Shown here: piece after piece, positions 37,498 through 45,643 of the stretch | Layout of the letters: each line of letters opens with the position of its first letter | Numbering within the stretch: the first letter of the stretch is position 1 | Origin: Streptacidiphilus carbonis | GTDB taxonomy: Bacteria > Actinomycetota > Actinomycetes > Streptomycetales > Streptomycetaceae | Direction of reading: 5' to 3' | Assembly: GCF_000787775.1 (NCBI RefSeq) | Contig: NZ_BBPM01000014.1 | Location: 48,492-102,865 of the forward strand | DNA length: 54,374 nucleotides | Made by a program: the position numbers and the translations under genes | The notes under the pieces: generated by a model | Databases searched by the model: none | Told to the model about the DNA's origin: nothing | What the model saw: only the letters and a program-made list of their open reading frames with translations

Positions 37498-37953
37498 TCA
37501 GGCCTGCTCCGCCGGGTCGCCCGGTTCGGCGCCGCCGGGCGTGGCGTCGCCGGGCGTGGCGTCGGCCAGGGTGACACGGATCGCCACGGTCCCCTCGTTG
37601 CCCCGGCGCAGCCGGCTGCCGAGCAGGGTCAACCGGCCCATCAGGCCGTACTTCCGCTTCAGCAGCTCGCGGTAGTGCCCGGCCAGCTCGCCGGGGCCGA
37701 TCTCCGCCCTGGCCGGGACGTCCTCCCCGCTCCGGTTGCCGCGCACGTCGCACGGCGCCACCAGCACATCGGCCCGGTTGCGGATCCGCTTGACCTTGCC
37801 GGAGGTCGCGACCGTCCACACCCCCAGCGTGTCGCCGTCGCGCACCGTCCAGACCGGGGTCGGGACCGTCCTCCCGTCCTTGCGGTAGGTGGTGACCAGC
37901 AGGTACTTGCCGGATCCGAGTCGGTCGAGCGTGGCAGCGGCAGAGTCAGTCAT
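37498..37953 (-). CDS. PPOX-class F420-dependent oxidoreductase
   Basis: The 151-residue protein has the split-barrel fold of the PPOX/FDOR family. It starts RLGSGKYLLVTTYRKDGRTVP, followed by VWTVATSGKVKRIRNR and RVNARADV-like APCDVRGN, matching the TIGR03666 Rv2061-like group of deazaflavin (F420) users. It probably reduces a small organic compound. Its C-terminus is Pro/Gly/Asp-rich and disordered. No partner is evident. Confidence 0.87.
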   Translation of the reverse strand: MTDSAAATLDRLGSGKYLLVTTYRKDGRTVPTPVWTVRDGDTLGVWTVATSGKVKRIRNRADVLVAPCDVRGNRSGEDVPARAEIGPGELAGHYRELLKRKYGLMGRLTLLGSRLRRGNEGTVAIRVTLADATPGDATPGGAEPGDPAEQA

Positions 37954-38170
37954 GACGACACCTTAGAGCTTGCGCCCCGGGCCGCCGGAACCACTGTGCG
38001 CCGCGGGCGCGTGCCGCAGCCGGATCTGGCGGCAGCTCGCGGAGGACAGCCAGCAAATGCAAGGCAAGAGGCGATGGAATGGTCGCAGATCCGAGCCATA
38101 GTGGGTGAATCCTTGGTGGTTGCGGGTAAGACCGCCGCTGACGGGGCATCACGCCGGTGGAGGTGCAGTC

Positions 38171-38734
38171 GTGGACGTGTCGTCACGGGCAGGGGTACAG
38201 GCGCAGCCGCAGTCTTCGCAGTCGTCACAGCTGCGGCGCGCGGCCGTGGTGGAGCTGACCGGCGCGTTCGCCGGTCCGGCCGCCATCGGCGTCGCCGACC
38301 TGCTCCGCCGGCCGCTGCACCAGGCCGAGGTGACCTTCGCCTGCGCCACCAGCGGCATCCAGCGGCACCGCTTCATCGGCCCGCTGCTGCACGACGTGGT
38401 GCTGGCCGCGGCGCCCGGCTTCGAACGGCGGCGGCGCAAGGACCGGGCAGCCTTCCTGCTGTCGGTGACCGGTGCCGACGGCCACCACGCCGTACTGTCC
38501 TGGGGCGAGCTCGACCCCGACTTCGCCGACCAGCCGGTGCTGCTCGCCACCAGCGCGGACGGGCAGTCGCTGGACCTCTGCGGGCCGCAGCTGGTGGTGC
38601 CGCAGGACCGCTGCGGCGGACGCTATGTCAGCGGGGTGACCCGGATCCACCTCGCCGCGGTGACGGCCTTTCAGTCCGTCGGGCCCGTCGGGTCCGTCGC
38701 GTCCGTCGAGGGCCACTCCAGCGGCGTGCAGTAG
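38171..38734 (+). CDS. Molybdopterin-dependent oxidoreductase-like domain protein
   Basis: The 187-residue protein resembles the small stand-alone molybdopterin-binding domain related to sulfite oxidases: ELTGAFAGPAAIGVADLLRR, HRFIGPLLHDVVLAAAP, LSVTGADGHHAVLSWGELDP and GPQLVVPQDRCGGRYVSGV. Whether it binds Mo cofactor is unclear because the usual catalytic Cys region is not obvious. The GTG start at 38171 is the best in frame, since upstream sequence is not protein-like. Its last 63 bp overlap the end of the convergent hydrolase gene. Confidence 0.72.
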   Translation: MDVSSRAGVQAQPQSSQSSQLRRAAVVELTGAFAGPAAIGVADLLRRPLHQAEVTFACATSGIQRHRFIGPLLHDVVLAAAPGFERRRRKDRAAFLLSVTGADGHHAVLSWGELDPDFADQPVLLATSADGQSLDLCGPQLVVPQDRCGGRYVSGVTRIHLAAVTAFQSVGPVGSVASVEGHSSGVQ

Positions 38735-39630
38735 GGCAGCCCGTCGATCGGGCAGTCCGTCAGGAAGTGCGCCAGCAGGTCGGTGAACTCCTCGATCCGC
38801 TCCATGTGCACCAGGTGGTCGGCGTCCTTGACGGTGGTGAACACCGCGCCGGGAACCACCGCGGCCACCCCGCGCCCCAGCCCGGGCGGGGTCAGCGAGT
38901 CGTGCTCGCCGGTGAAGACCAGGGTCGGCACCCGGGGCACCGGCTCGGGGCGGTACCACTCGTGCCGCATCAGCCTGCGGTTGTGGTCGGCCACCGCCAT
39001 CTCGAACTGGCGCGGCGTCTGCTCCAGGAACTGGCGGTGGATCAGCCGCCCGATCGCGGCGTGCCTGCGGATGGTGCCGCTGCCGGCCGGGGCCATGAAG
39101 CGGGCCACCAGCTCCCGCGCCATGTCCTCGTAGCGGCCCTCGTCCAGCATGCCCAGCCAGCGGTTGGCCGCCTGCTCGTACTCGGGCGGGACGGTGGTGG
39201 TCATCCCGACCAGCACCATGCGCTCCACCAGCTCCGGGTAGTGCTGGGCGAAGCGCAGCGCGATGGAGCCGCCGAAGCAGCCGCCGAACAGGTTCACCTC
39301 GCCCAGCCCGAGGGTGTCCACCAGGTGCCGGGTGGCGGCGGCCAGGAAGTCGGTGCCGTAGCGGGGCGGCAACTGGTCGGCCTCGCCGTAGCCGGGAAGG
39401 TCGACGGTCACCACGTCGCACAGCGGCAGCAGTGCGGCCTGGTGCCGGATCCAGGAGAAGCGGTCCTGGGAGGAGCCGCCCAGCAGCAGCAGCGGTGCGG
39501 TGACGCTGTCGCCCTGGCGGACGACCCTGGCCACGTAGCGGAAGCCGTCGAAGGTCAGGGTGTGCTCGGACACCACCACCGCGGGCGCTTCCAGCTCGAC
39601 CTGCGGCGGCAGGGCGGTGTCGATGGACAT
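38671..39630 (-). CDS. Alpha/beta hydrolase with a Cys nucleophile elbow
   Basis: The 319-residue protein has the alpha/beta-hydrolase fold: LLLLGGSSQDRFSWIRHQ for the oxyanion region, VVTVDLPGYGEA, the elbow NLFGGCFGGSIALRF, VFTGEHDSLTPP for the acid and DADHLVHMER for the catalytic His. The elbow has C118 where Ser is usual. A Cys nucleophile is known in dienelactone hydrolase but is unusual in this subgroup. GGGAG precedes the ATG within a 12-bp palindrome. Its 3' end overlaps the molybdopterin gene by 64 bp. The substrate is unknown. Confidence 0.85.
   Translation of the reverse strand: MSIDTALPPQVELEAPAVVVSEHTLTFDGFRYVARVVRQGDSVTAPLLLLGGSSQDRFSWIRHQAALLPLCDVVTVDLPGYGEADQLPPRYGTDFLAAATRHLVDTLGLGEVNLFGGCFGGSIALRFAQHYPELVERMVLVGMTTTVPPEYEQAANRWLGMLDEGRYEDMARELVARFMAPAGSGTIRRHAAIGRLIHRQFLEQTPRQFEMAVADHNRRLMRHEWYRPEPVPRVPTLVFTGEHDSLTPPGLGRGVAAVVPGAVFTTVKDADHLVHMERIEEFTDLLAHFLTDCPIDGLPYCTPLEWPSTDATDPTGPTD
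38674..38709. repeat. Four 9-bp tandem repeats in overlapping gene ends
   Basis: Units of the type GTCCGTCGG at 38674-38682, 38683-38691, 38692-38700 and 38701-38709 are read on both strands, giving GPVGSVAS on one and DATDPTGP on the other. Repeat growth may have produced the overlap of the two 3' ends. Confidence 0.7.
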
Positions 39631-39806
39631 GTCGGGAGCTCCCGGTGGTTCGCGGACGTCGAATCCGAAGATCTATCAGCGCGCGGCGGGTCGTCCCCGG
39701 CAATGTCACTCAAACGTGGTCGCGCCCCGGGAGTCGGTTCGCGAGCCCGTTCCCCTGCCGGTCCCTCCTCCCGGACCGTTCACACGCGGGATGGCAGGAT
39801 GGCGGG

Positions 39807-41498
39807 ATGTCGGAAGACCAGTTGACCCCGCGCCGGATCGCAGACCAGTACGTCGAGAGGGTGGCCGCCCTGGACCCGGGGGTGTCGGCCTGGCTCGGCC
39901 TGAACCCCGGGGACGACCGCCAGGCCGACCTCTCCCCCGACGGCTTCGAGGCCGAGGCCGAACTCGCCAGGGAGACGCTGGCGGCGCTCTCCGCCGTCGC
40001 GCCTCCTGTCGTCGATGTGGTGGCGGACCCCGCCGAACAGGCCTGCTCCCGACTGCTGCGCGAACGGCTCACCGCGCAGCTGCAGTTGCACGACGCCGGC
40101 GACCATCTGCGCAGCCTGCGCAACATCAACTCGCCGCTGCACGGGGTCCGGAACATCTTCACCGTGAGTCCGACCGACACCGCTGAGGACTGGGCCGTGA
40201 TCGCCGGACGGCTGCGCCACGTGCCCGGGGCGCTGGCCGGCTACCGGTCCAGCCTCGCCGAGGGAATCGCCCGCGGACTGCTCGCCGCACCCCGGCAGGT
40301 CGAGGTGGTGATGGGGCAGCTCGCCGCCTGGAGCGGCCAGGACACCGGCGGCGCCGGCTGGTTCGAGGGTTTCGTCGCCCCTGGCCCGGAGCGGCTCCGT
40401 CCCGAACTGGACGCTGCGGCGCGGCAGGCCGCGGCCGCTGCCGCGGAGCTGCGCGCATGGCTGGGCGACACCTACGCCCCCGCCGCCGAGGGCACCTCGG
40501 ACGCCGTCGGACGCGAGCGCTACCTGCGCTCGGCCCGCTGGTCCACCGGCGCCGACCTGGACCTGGACGAGGCCTACTCCTGGGCCTGGAGCGAGTTCCA
40601 CGCCACCGTCGACGCGATGCGCGCCGAGGCTGAGCACATCATCCCCGGCGCGTCCGTGCTGGAGGCCATGGCCCACCTCAACGAGCACGGCCCGGCGATC
40701 AAGGGCCAGGAGGAGGTCCGGGCCTGGCTGCAGCAGCTCATGGACGACGCCGTCGAGGCCCTGGACGGCGCGCACTTCGACATCACCGGGCCGCTGCGCC
40801 GGGTCGAGTCCTGCCTGGCCCCCGCCGGGAGCTCGGCCGCGCCGTACTACTCGGGCCCCAGCCTGGACTTCAGCCGACCCGGCCGCACCTATCTGCCGAC
40901 GCTGGGCCGGGAGTCCTTCCCCACCTGGCAGATCGTCAGCACCTGGTACCACGAGGGCGTCCCCGGCCACCATCTGCAAATCGCTTCCTGGACCGCGGCC
41001 GCCGACCGGCTCAGCCGCTACCAGGTCACCCTCGGCAAGGTCAGCGCCAACGTCGAGGGCTGGGCCCTCTACGCCGAGCGGCTGATGAACGACCTCGGCT
41101 TCCTCACCGACCCCGGCCTGCGGCTCGGCTACCTGGACAAGCAGATGCTCCGCATCATCCGGGTGATCATCGACATCGGCATGCACCTGCAGCTCACCGT
41201 CCCGGCCGACTCCGGCTTCCACCCGGGCGAACGCTGGACGCCGGAACTGGGCACCGCCTTCATGGCCGCCTACCACGGCAGCCCGGCCGCCCGCCGGGAG
41301 AGCGAGATCATCCGCTACCTCGGCGTCCCCGGCCAGGCCATCGGCTACAAGCTCGGCGAACGCGCCTGGCTCCAAGGCCGCGAAGCCGCCCGCGCCCGGG
41401 CCGGCGCCGCCTTCGACCTCAAGACCTGGCACATGAAGGCCCTGGCCCAGGGCTCCTTCGGCCTCGACGACCTCTCCGCCAACCTCGCGTCGCTCTGA
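39807..41498 (+). CDS. DUF885 family protein (putative metallopeptidase)
   Basis: The 563-residue cytoplasmic-looking protein matches the DUF885 family. The diagnostic part is TWYHEGVPGHHLQ at about residues 379-391, an HExxH-like zinc-binding segment, with VEGWALYAERLMNDLGF about 35 residues on. These features place it near thermolysin-like or M32-type metallopeptidases, but activity has rarely been shown. The upstream 176 bp contain short near-repeats GGCAGGAT/GGCGGGAT just before the ATG. The gene is monocistronic. Confidence 0.9.
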   Translation: MSEDQLTPRRIADQYVERVAALDPGVSAWLGLNPGDDRQADLSPDGFEAEAELARETLAALSAVAPPVVDVVADPAEQACSRLLRERLTAQLQLHDAGDHLRSLRNINSPLHGVRNIFTVSPTDTAEDWAVIAGRLRHVPGALAGYRSSLAEGIARGLLAAPRQVEVVMGQLAAWSGQDTGGAGWFEGFVAPGPERLRPELDAAARQAAAAAAELRAWLGDTYAPAAEGTSDAVGRERYLRSARWSTGADLDLDEAYSWAWSEFHATVDAMRAEAEHIIPGASVLEAMAHLNEHGPAIKGQEEVRAWLQQLMDDAVEALDGAHFDITGPLRRVESCLAPAGSSAAPYYSGPSLDFSRPGRTYLPTLGRESFPTWQIVSTWYHEGVPGHHLQIASWTAAADRLSRYQVTLGKVSANVEGWALYAERLMNDLGFLTDPGLRLGYLDKQMLRIIRVIIDIGMHLQLTVPADSGFHPGERWTPELGTAFMAAYHGSPAARRESEIIRYLGVPGQAIGYKLGERAWLQGREAARARAGAAFDLKTWHMKALAQGSFGLDDLSANLASL

Positions 41499-41600
41499 CG
41501 CTGGGGTCCGACAGGCCTTCGGAGGGGGTGGGATCCGGAGGCCCGGACGGTCATCGCCCGGGGCCTACCGATCAGTCGGCTGAACCGGGTTGATTCGCTG

Positions 41601-42530
41601 TCAGGCGCCGGCTGCTGCGGCGACGTGGACGGCGTCCAGGCGGGTGAGGTCGTCCGCGGGGAGCTTCAGGGCGCCGGCGGCGATGTTGGCTTCCAGGTGG
41701 GCGGGGTTGCCGGTGCCCGGGATGGCCAGGACGTGCGGGCCCTGGTGGAGCGACCAGGCCAGGCGGAGTTCCGCGGCCGAGATGCCGTGGGCCTCGGCGA
41801 TGGCGCGGACCTCGGAGTCCTGGGCGGCCTGGGCGGCGGTCGTGCCCTTCTCGCCGGCCGTGCCTGCGATGGCGTAGAAGGGCACGAAGGCGATGCCCTG
41901 CTCCCCGCAGGAGTGCAGCAGGGCGTCCGCCTCGGGGGTCGCCAGGCCGAGGCCGTACCGGTTCTGCACGCAGACGACCGGGGCGATGGCCTGGGCCTCG
42001 GCGAGGTGTTCGGCGCCGACGTTGGACAGCCCGAGGTGGCGGATCAGACCGGCGTCGCGCAGCTCGGCGAGTGCGCCGAAGTGCTCGGCGATCGAACCGG
42101 CCCGCTGGCGACGGTAGTTGACCACATCGAGGTGGTCGCGGCCGAGCTGGCGCAGGTTCTCCTCCACCTGGCCGCGCAGCTGGGCCGGCGTGGCCGCGTC
42201 CGTCCAGGCGCCGTGCGGGTCGCGGCCGGGGCCGACCTTGGTGGTGATCACCAGGTCGTCCGGGTAGGGCGCCAGCGCGCTGTTGACCAGCTCATTGGCG
42301 GAACGCAGCCGGGAGAAGTAGAAGGACGCCGTGTCGAGGTGGTTCACCCCGAGCTCGACGGCCCGGCGCAGCACGGCCATGGCCCGCCTGCGGTCGCTGG
42401 GCACGGCGTCGGGGTCGAGGGCGGCGCCGTCCTGGGTGAGGCGCATCGTGCCGAAGCCGACCCGGTTGACCGTCAGGTCCCCGAGCTTCCAGGTGCCGGA
42501 GGCCGTCGCAGTGATCGTCTCTGAGTTCAT
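41601..42530 (-). CDS. Aldo/keto reductase
   Basis: The 309-residue TIM-barrel oxidoreductase shows VNRVGFGTMRLTQDG, AVELGVNHLDTASFYF with catalytic Asp and Tyr, DDLVITTKVG with the Lys, and LSNVGAEHLAEAQAI, VCVQNRYGLG. The NADPH-binding end is LAIPGTGNPAHLEANIAAG. The usual catalytic His in the segment after the Lys is replaced by Asn/Tyr (LDVVNYRRQ), a substitution seen in some actinobacterial members, so its activity is uncertain. It is monocistronic. Confidence 0.9.
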   Translation of the reverse strand: MNSETITATASGTWKLGDLTVNRVGFGTMRLTQDGAALDPDAVPSDRRRAMAVLRRAVELGVNHLDTASFYFSRLRSANELVNSALAPYPDDLVITTKVGPGRDPHGAWTDAATPAQLRGQVEENLRQLGRDHLDVVNYRRQRAGSIAEHFGALAELRDAGLIRHLGLSNVGAEHLAEAQAIAPVVCVQNRYGLGLATPEADALLHSCGEQGIAFVPFYAIAGTAGEKGTTAAQAAQDSEVRAIAEAHGISAAELRLAWSLHQGPHVLAIPGTGNPAHLEANIAAGALKLPADDLTRLDAVHVAAAAGA

Positions 42531-42702
42531 CCCCGGAGTCTCTCAGAGCCGGGCACCCACTCGAAGCAGAGCGGGCGCTCCGCCGGCAACCGGCCCGGTT
42601 GTCGAGGCGAACGCCGCCCGCAAGCGCCCCCTGCGCCAGTACCGGACCTGGCTGGAGAGCAGGGGAAGCGAGGCCTGACCGCCGGCCCGGGAGGCAATTC
42701 CG

Positions 42703-43239
42703 GTGAGCGGCTCGGATCGGCGGGCTAGTCTCGGGCCCGTGGAGCATCTCGTCGCCGAGCCCGGCCTCACCGTCCTGATGTGCGGGATCGCGGGTTCGGG
42801 CAAGAGCACCTACGCCCGGGCGCTGGAGCGCCGGGGCTTCGTCCGGCTGTCCATCGACGAGACGGTGTGGCGGCGCCTGGGCCACGACCCGGCGGAACTC
42901 GCCCCGGCGGAGTACGAGCAGCTCAAGGCAGACGTCGAGGCCGAACTGCGGCAGGAGTTGGTGCGCCTGTTGGACGCCCGGAAACCCGTCGTCATCGACT
43001 ACAGCTTCTGGAGCCGGGCGACGCGCGACCGCTACAAGGAGCTGATCGAGAGCCGCGGCTGCCGCTGGGAGCTGGTCCACCTCAAGGCGGACCCGGACAC
43101 CCTGCGGCGGCGCCTCGCACTGCGCAACGAACAGTCGGGCGCCAACAGCGTCACCGTCTCCACGGAGCTGCTGGAGCAGTACCTCGCCGGCTTCGAGGAA
43201 CCCAGCGGAGAGGGCGAGCACGTCGTCGTGCAGAGCTGA
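42703..43239 (+). CDS. P-loop kinase-like ATP-binding protein
   Basis: The 178-residue protein has a Walker A motif MCGIAGSGKSTYARAL, a lid-type Arg segment LRRRLALRNEQSG and the Walker-B-like VVIDYSFWSRATRD. It resembles the AAA_33 zeta-toxin/gluconate-kinase-like small-molecule kinases. GGGAGG at 42689-42694 supports the GTG at 42703. A GTG at 42739 behind TAGTCT would be a leaderless alternative. The substrate is unknown. Confidence 0.82.
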   Translation: MSGSDRRASLGPVEHLVAEPGLTVLMCGIAGSGKSTYARALERRGFVRLSIDETVWRRLGHDPAELAPAEYEQLKADVEAELRQELVRLLDARKPVVIDYSFWSRATRDRYKELIESRGCRWELVHLKADPDTLRRRLALRNEQSGANSVTVSTELLEQYLAGFEEPSGEGEHVVVQS

Positions 43240-43410
43240 TTCCTGCACGCCTTCGCGGCCAGCCGTGGAGCGCCGACCGGCCTCTCGCGCATTCCCCCGA
43301 GGCGGACCGCTTCGAACGGATGGCCGAGCGGTGTTCCGGAGTGGTGTGCCGGACGTTGCTCGGGCAGGGTGAAGGGGGACGGATGGCTCGTATCGGTAGG
43401 AGGAGCGGCC

Positions 43411-44022
43411 ATGGGCATGACGTACCTGCACGCAGTGGCCTCGCTGGACGGCTACATCGCCGATGAGCACGACGGCGTGGGGCCGCTCCACGACTGGTAT
43501 TCCAACGGCGACCACGCCCTGGTCGACGAGGACCACTCCGAGAGTCACGGCGGTACGTCGTTCCGCGTTTCGGCGGCATCGGCCGAGTACGTGCGGGGCA
43601 TGTGGACGCGCCAGAAAGTCCTCGTCATCGGCCGGCGCCTGTTCGATCTGACCAACGGCTGGGAGGGTCATCCGCCCGCGAGCGACCATGTCGTGGTCGT
43701 GTCGCACCGACCCCGGCCGGCGGGCTGGCACCCGGACGCGCCGTACCGCTTCGCCGCTTCGGTGGAGGAGGGAATCGCGCTGGCACAGGAGCTGGCCGGT
43801 GACGGGGAGATCGGCGTGTGCGCGGGCGAGGTCGGCGGGCAGGCACTGTCGCTGGGGCTCATCGACCAGGTGGCGATCGACATCGTCCCGGTCGTCTTCG
43901 GCCGTGGCAAGCCGTACTTCGGCTCGCTCGCCGGCGGCCACCTGACGCTGGAGGACCCCGAGGTGGTCATCCAGGGCGATGGGGTGCTCCATCTGCGCTA
44001 TCCGGTACGGCAAAAGGGGTAG
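43411..44022 (+). CDS. Dihydrofolate reductase/RibD-C-like protein
   Basis: The 203-residue protein has the DHFR fold used by RibD C-terminal reductases: VASLDGYIADEHDGVGPLHDWY at the start (shown in part), LVIGRRLFDLTNGWEGH, VVVVSHRPRP, CAGEVGGQALSLGLIDQVAID and PVVFGRGKPYFGSL. NADPH is the likely cofactor. GGAGGAG precedes the ATG at proper spacing. These stand-alone actinobacterial proteins have no known substrate. Confidence 0.88.
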   Translation: MGMTYLHAVASLDGYIADEHDGVGPLHDWYSNGDHALVDEDHSESHGGTSFRVSAASAEYVRGMWTRQKVLVIGRRLFDLTNGWEGHPPASDHVVVVSHRPRPAGWHPDAPYRFAASVEEGIALAQELAGDGEIGVCAGEVGGQALSLGLIDQVAIDIVPVVFGRGKPYFGSLAGGHLTLEDPEVVIQGDGVLHLRYPVRQKG

Positions 44023-44084
44023 TTGCCCGGCAGGGGAGGTAAACGCCTTGCAGCTGAGAGTCCACGCCGTGCAGGGTCTGGACC

Positions 44085-44582
44085 ATGCTTGAACTGCGAA
44101 TTTTGGCATCGGACGACTGGCCCCTGTGGCGGGAGCTGCGCCTGGCTGCGCTTGCCGAGGCGCCTTCGGCGTTCGGATCGACGTTGGCCGAGTGGACAGG
44201 TGCCGGTGACCGGGAGGAGCGCTGGCGTGGCCGCCTGGAGATTCCTGGTGCGCGCGATGTCGTGGTGGTCCTCGACGGGCATCCCGTGGGGATGGCCAGC
44301 GGAGTTCCGGCCGAGGAAGGTGCGGGTGTTGAGCTGATCTCCATCTGGGTCAGCCCGGCGGCGCGGGGCCAGGGGGTGGGAGATCTCTTGATCAGGGCGG
44401 TGGAGGGGTGGGCTGTGGAGCGGCAAGCCAAGACGTTGCGCCTGTCGGTGATGCCGGACAACCGACAGGCGATCGCGCTCTACGAACGCCATGGTTTCGC
44501 TGACTGTGACGAGTCGGGTGATCTGCTCCCTGACGGCGTGCGCAGGGAGCGGGTCATGACGAAGAGTCTGCAGAGCCCTTGA
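44085..44582 (+). CDS. GNAT-family N-acetyltransferase
   Basis: The 165-residue protein has the GNAT fold with ELRILASDDWPLWRELRLAAL at the N-terminus, the acetyl-CoA loop SPAARGQGVGDLLIRAV and NRQAIALYERHGFADC. The core RxxGxG is intact. Substrate may be a protein N-terminus, amine or antibiotic. The gene is followed by a convergent epimerase gene within 40 bp. Confidence 0.92.
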   Translation: MLELRILASDDWPLWRELRLAALAEAPSAFGSTLAEWTGAGDREERWRGRLEIPGARDVVVVLDGHPVGMASGVPAEEGAGVELISIWVSPAARGQGVGDLLIRAVEGWAVERQAKTLRLSVMPDNRQAIALYERHGFADCDESGDLLPDGVRRERVMTKSLQSP

Positions 44583-44618
44583 ACCCGTATGCACTGGGAA
44601 GGGTGAGATCCGCTGGAC

Positions 44619-45557
44619 TCAGTGCGGGCTGGTGAAGACCGGGTTGGTGCGGCGGGCCCAGTCGATGGTGTCGCGTGCCGTCTCTTCGAACGGACGGGGA
44701 CGGTAGCCGGCCTCCAGAGCTCGGTTGCAGTCGAGTTGGAAGACGCTGTCCTCGCTTCCGTCGTGCGGCTGGACGATGCCTGCGCCGTGCTCGTCGATGT
44801 TCTCCTGCTGAGTCCAGCGGACCTCCGCGCCTCTGTCACTGGTCCTGCCGCAGGTCTCCAGCATGTCGGCGAAGGTGATCGGGGCGGACATGACGTTGAA
44901 GATCCCGGGGAGCGGCTCCGTCCCGGTGCGGACCATGAATGCGACCAGGTCGCGGACGTCCGTCAGTTGCAGCGGCTGCTCCGGGCGGGCCGCGCACGGG
45001 ACCGGGCCGTCTCCGGCCATCGCCACCGCCCAACTGGCGAACGCACCGAATGGATCGCCAGGGCCGGTCACCAACCCGGAGCGGATGGAGGTGGCCCTGC
45101 CGGGGACGGCAGCCTCGACGGCTTGTTCGCAGGCCGCCTTCAGCGGGCCGTAGGTGTCGGCCGTGAAGCCCTGCGACTCCGGGCTGCCGGGGAGCGGGAC
45201 CAGCGCGCGGACCGGGGTGCTCTCGTCAAGGCCGATCTGGTCGGTCCTCGGATAGACGGCGATGGACGACATGAAGGTGTAATGGCCGATGCGCGGTGCG
45301 AGCAGGCGGGCCGCGCTGTTCACCTGGGCCGGCAGAAAACCGCTGAAGTCGAAGACGGCGTCCCAACTCCTTTCGGCGAGGGCGGCCAGTCCTCCATCAT
45401 CCGCCCACCGGTCACCGACGAGTCGGGCGACACCCGGGAAGAGGTCCGCGCCGGTCACGCCGCGGTTGAACAGCGTCACCTCGTGCCCCTCGGCGAGGGC
45501 GTGCTCGACGAGATGGCGACCGATGAACTTGGTGCCGCCGAGGACGAGCAGGCGCAC
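44619..45557 (-). CDS. NAD-dependent epimerase/dehydratase-like protein
   Basis: The 312-residue protein begins LLVLGGTKFIGRHLVEHAL, a GxxGxxG-type Rossmann motif of the extended SDR family. It has FDFSGFLPAQVNSAARLL, SSIAVYP and DTYGPLKAACEQAV with the Tyr-x3-Lys pair. GTG at 45557 behind GGAGG is the start. Close homologues are called reductases or epimerases without a known substrate. It is divergent from the phosphotransferase gene. Confidence 0.87.
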   Translation of the reverse strand: MRLLVLGGTKFIGRHLVEHALAEGHEVTLFNRGVTGADLFPGVARLVGDRWADDGGLAALAERSWDAVFDFSGFLPAQVNSAARLLAPRIGHYTFMSSIAVYPRTDQIGLDESTPVRALVPLPGSPESQGFTADTYGPLKAACEQAVEAAVPGRATSIRSGLVTGPGDPFGAFASWAVAMAGDGPVPCAARPEQPLQLTDVRDLVAFMVRTGTEPLPGIFNVMSAPITFADMLETCGRTSDRGAEVRWTQQENIDEHGAGIVQPHDGSEDSVFQLDCNRALEAGYRPRPFEETARDTIDWARRTNPVFTSPH

Positions 45558-45565
45558 GGATGCCT

Positions 45566-45643
45566 CCGGAAATTCGCGAGCGGGCTGGGGAGTCCTGGCG
45601 GATGATGCCGCAGTGATCGAAGATGCGGAAACGAATTTCCCGG
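45566..45643. promoter_or_regulatory. Spaced inverted repeat across the divergent epimerase/phosphotransferase start region
   Basis: GGAAATTCG (in 45566-45576) and CGAATTTCC (in 45632-45643) form 9-bp arms separated by about 55 bp, flanking the phosphotransferase start. It could be a loop-forming operator pair or chance. Confidence 0.3.

Noticed and set aside
38171-38734. A small regulator in place of the molybdopterin-domain protein
   Set aside because: The strand order and segments such as LSVTGADGHHAVLSWGELDP match the molybdopterin domain family and no helix-turn-helix is seen.
34828-39825. A very long plus-strand open frame crossing the SPFH, VOC, oxidase and hydrolase genes
   Set aside because: It is antisense to five well-supported minus-strand genes and its composition is repetitive Gly/Arg/Val/Asp. 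It is a codon-bias artefact.
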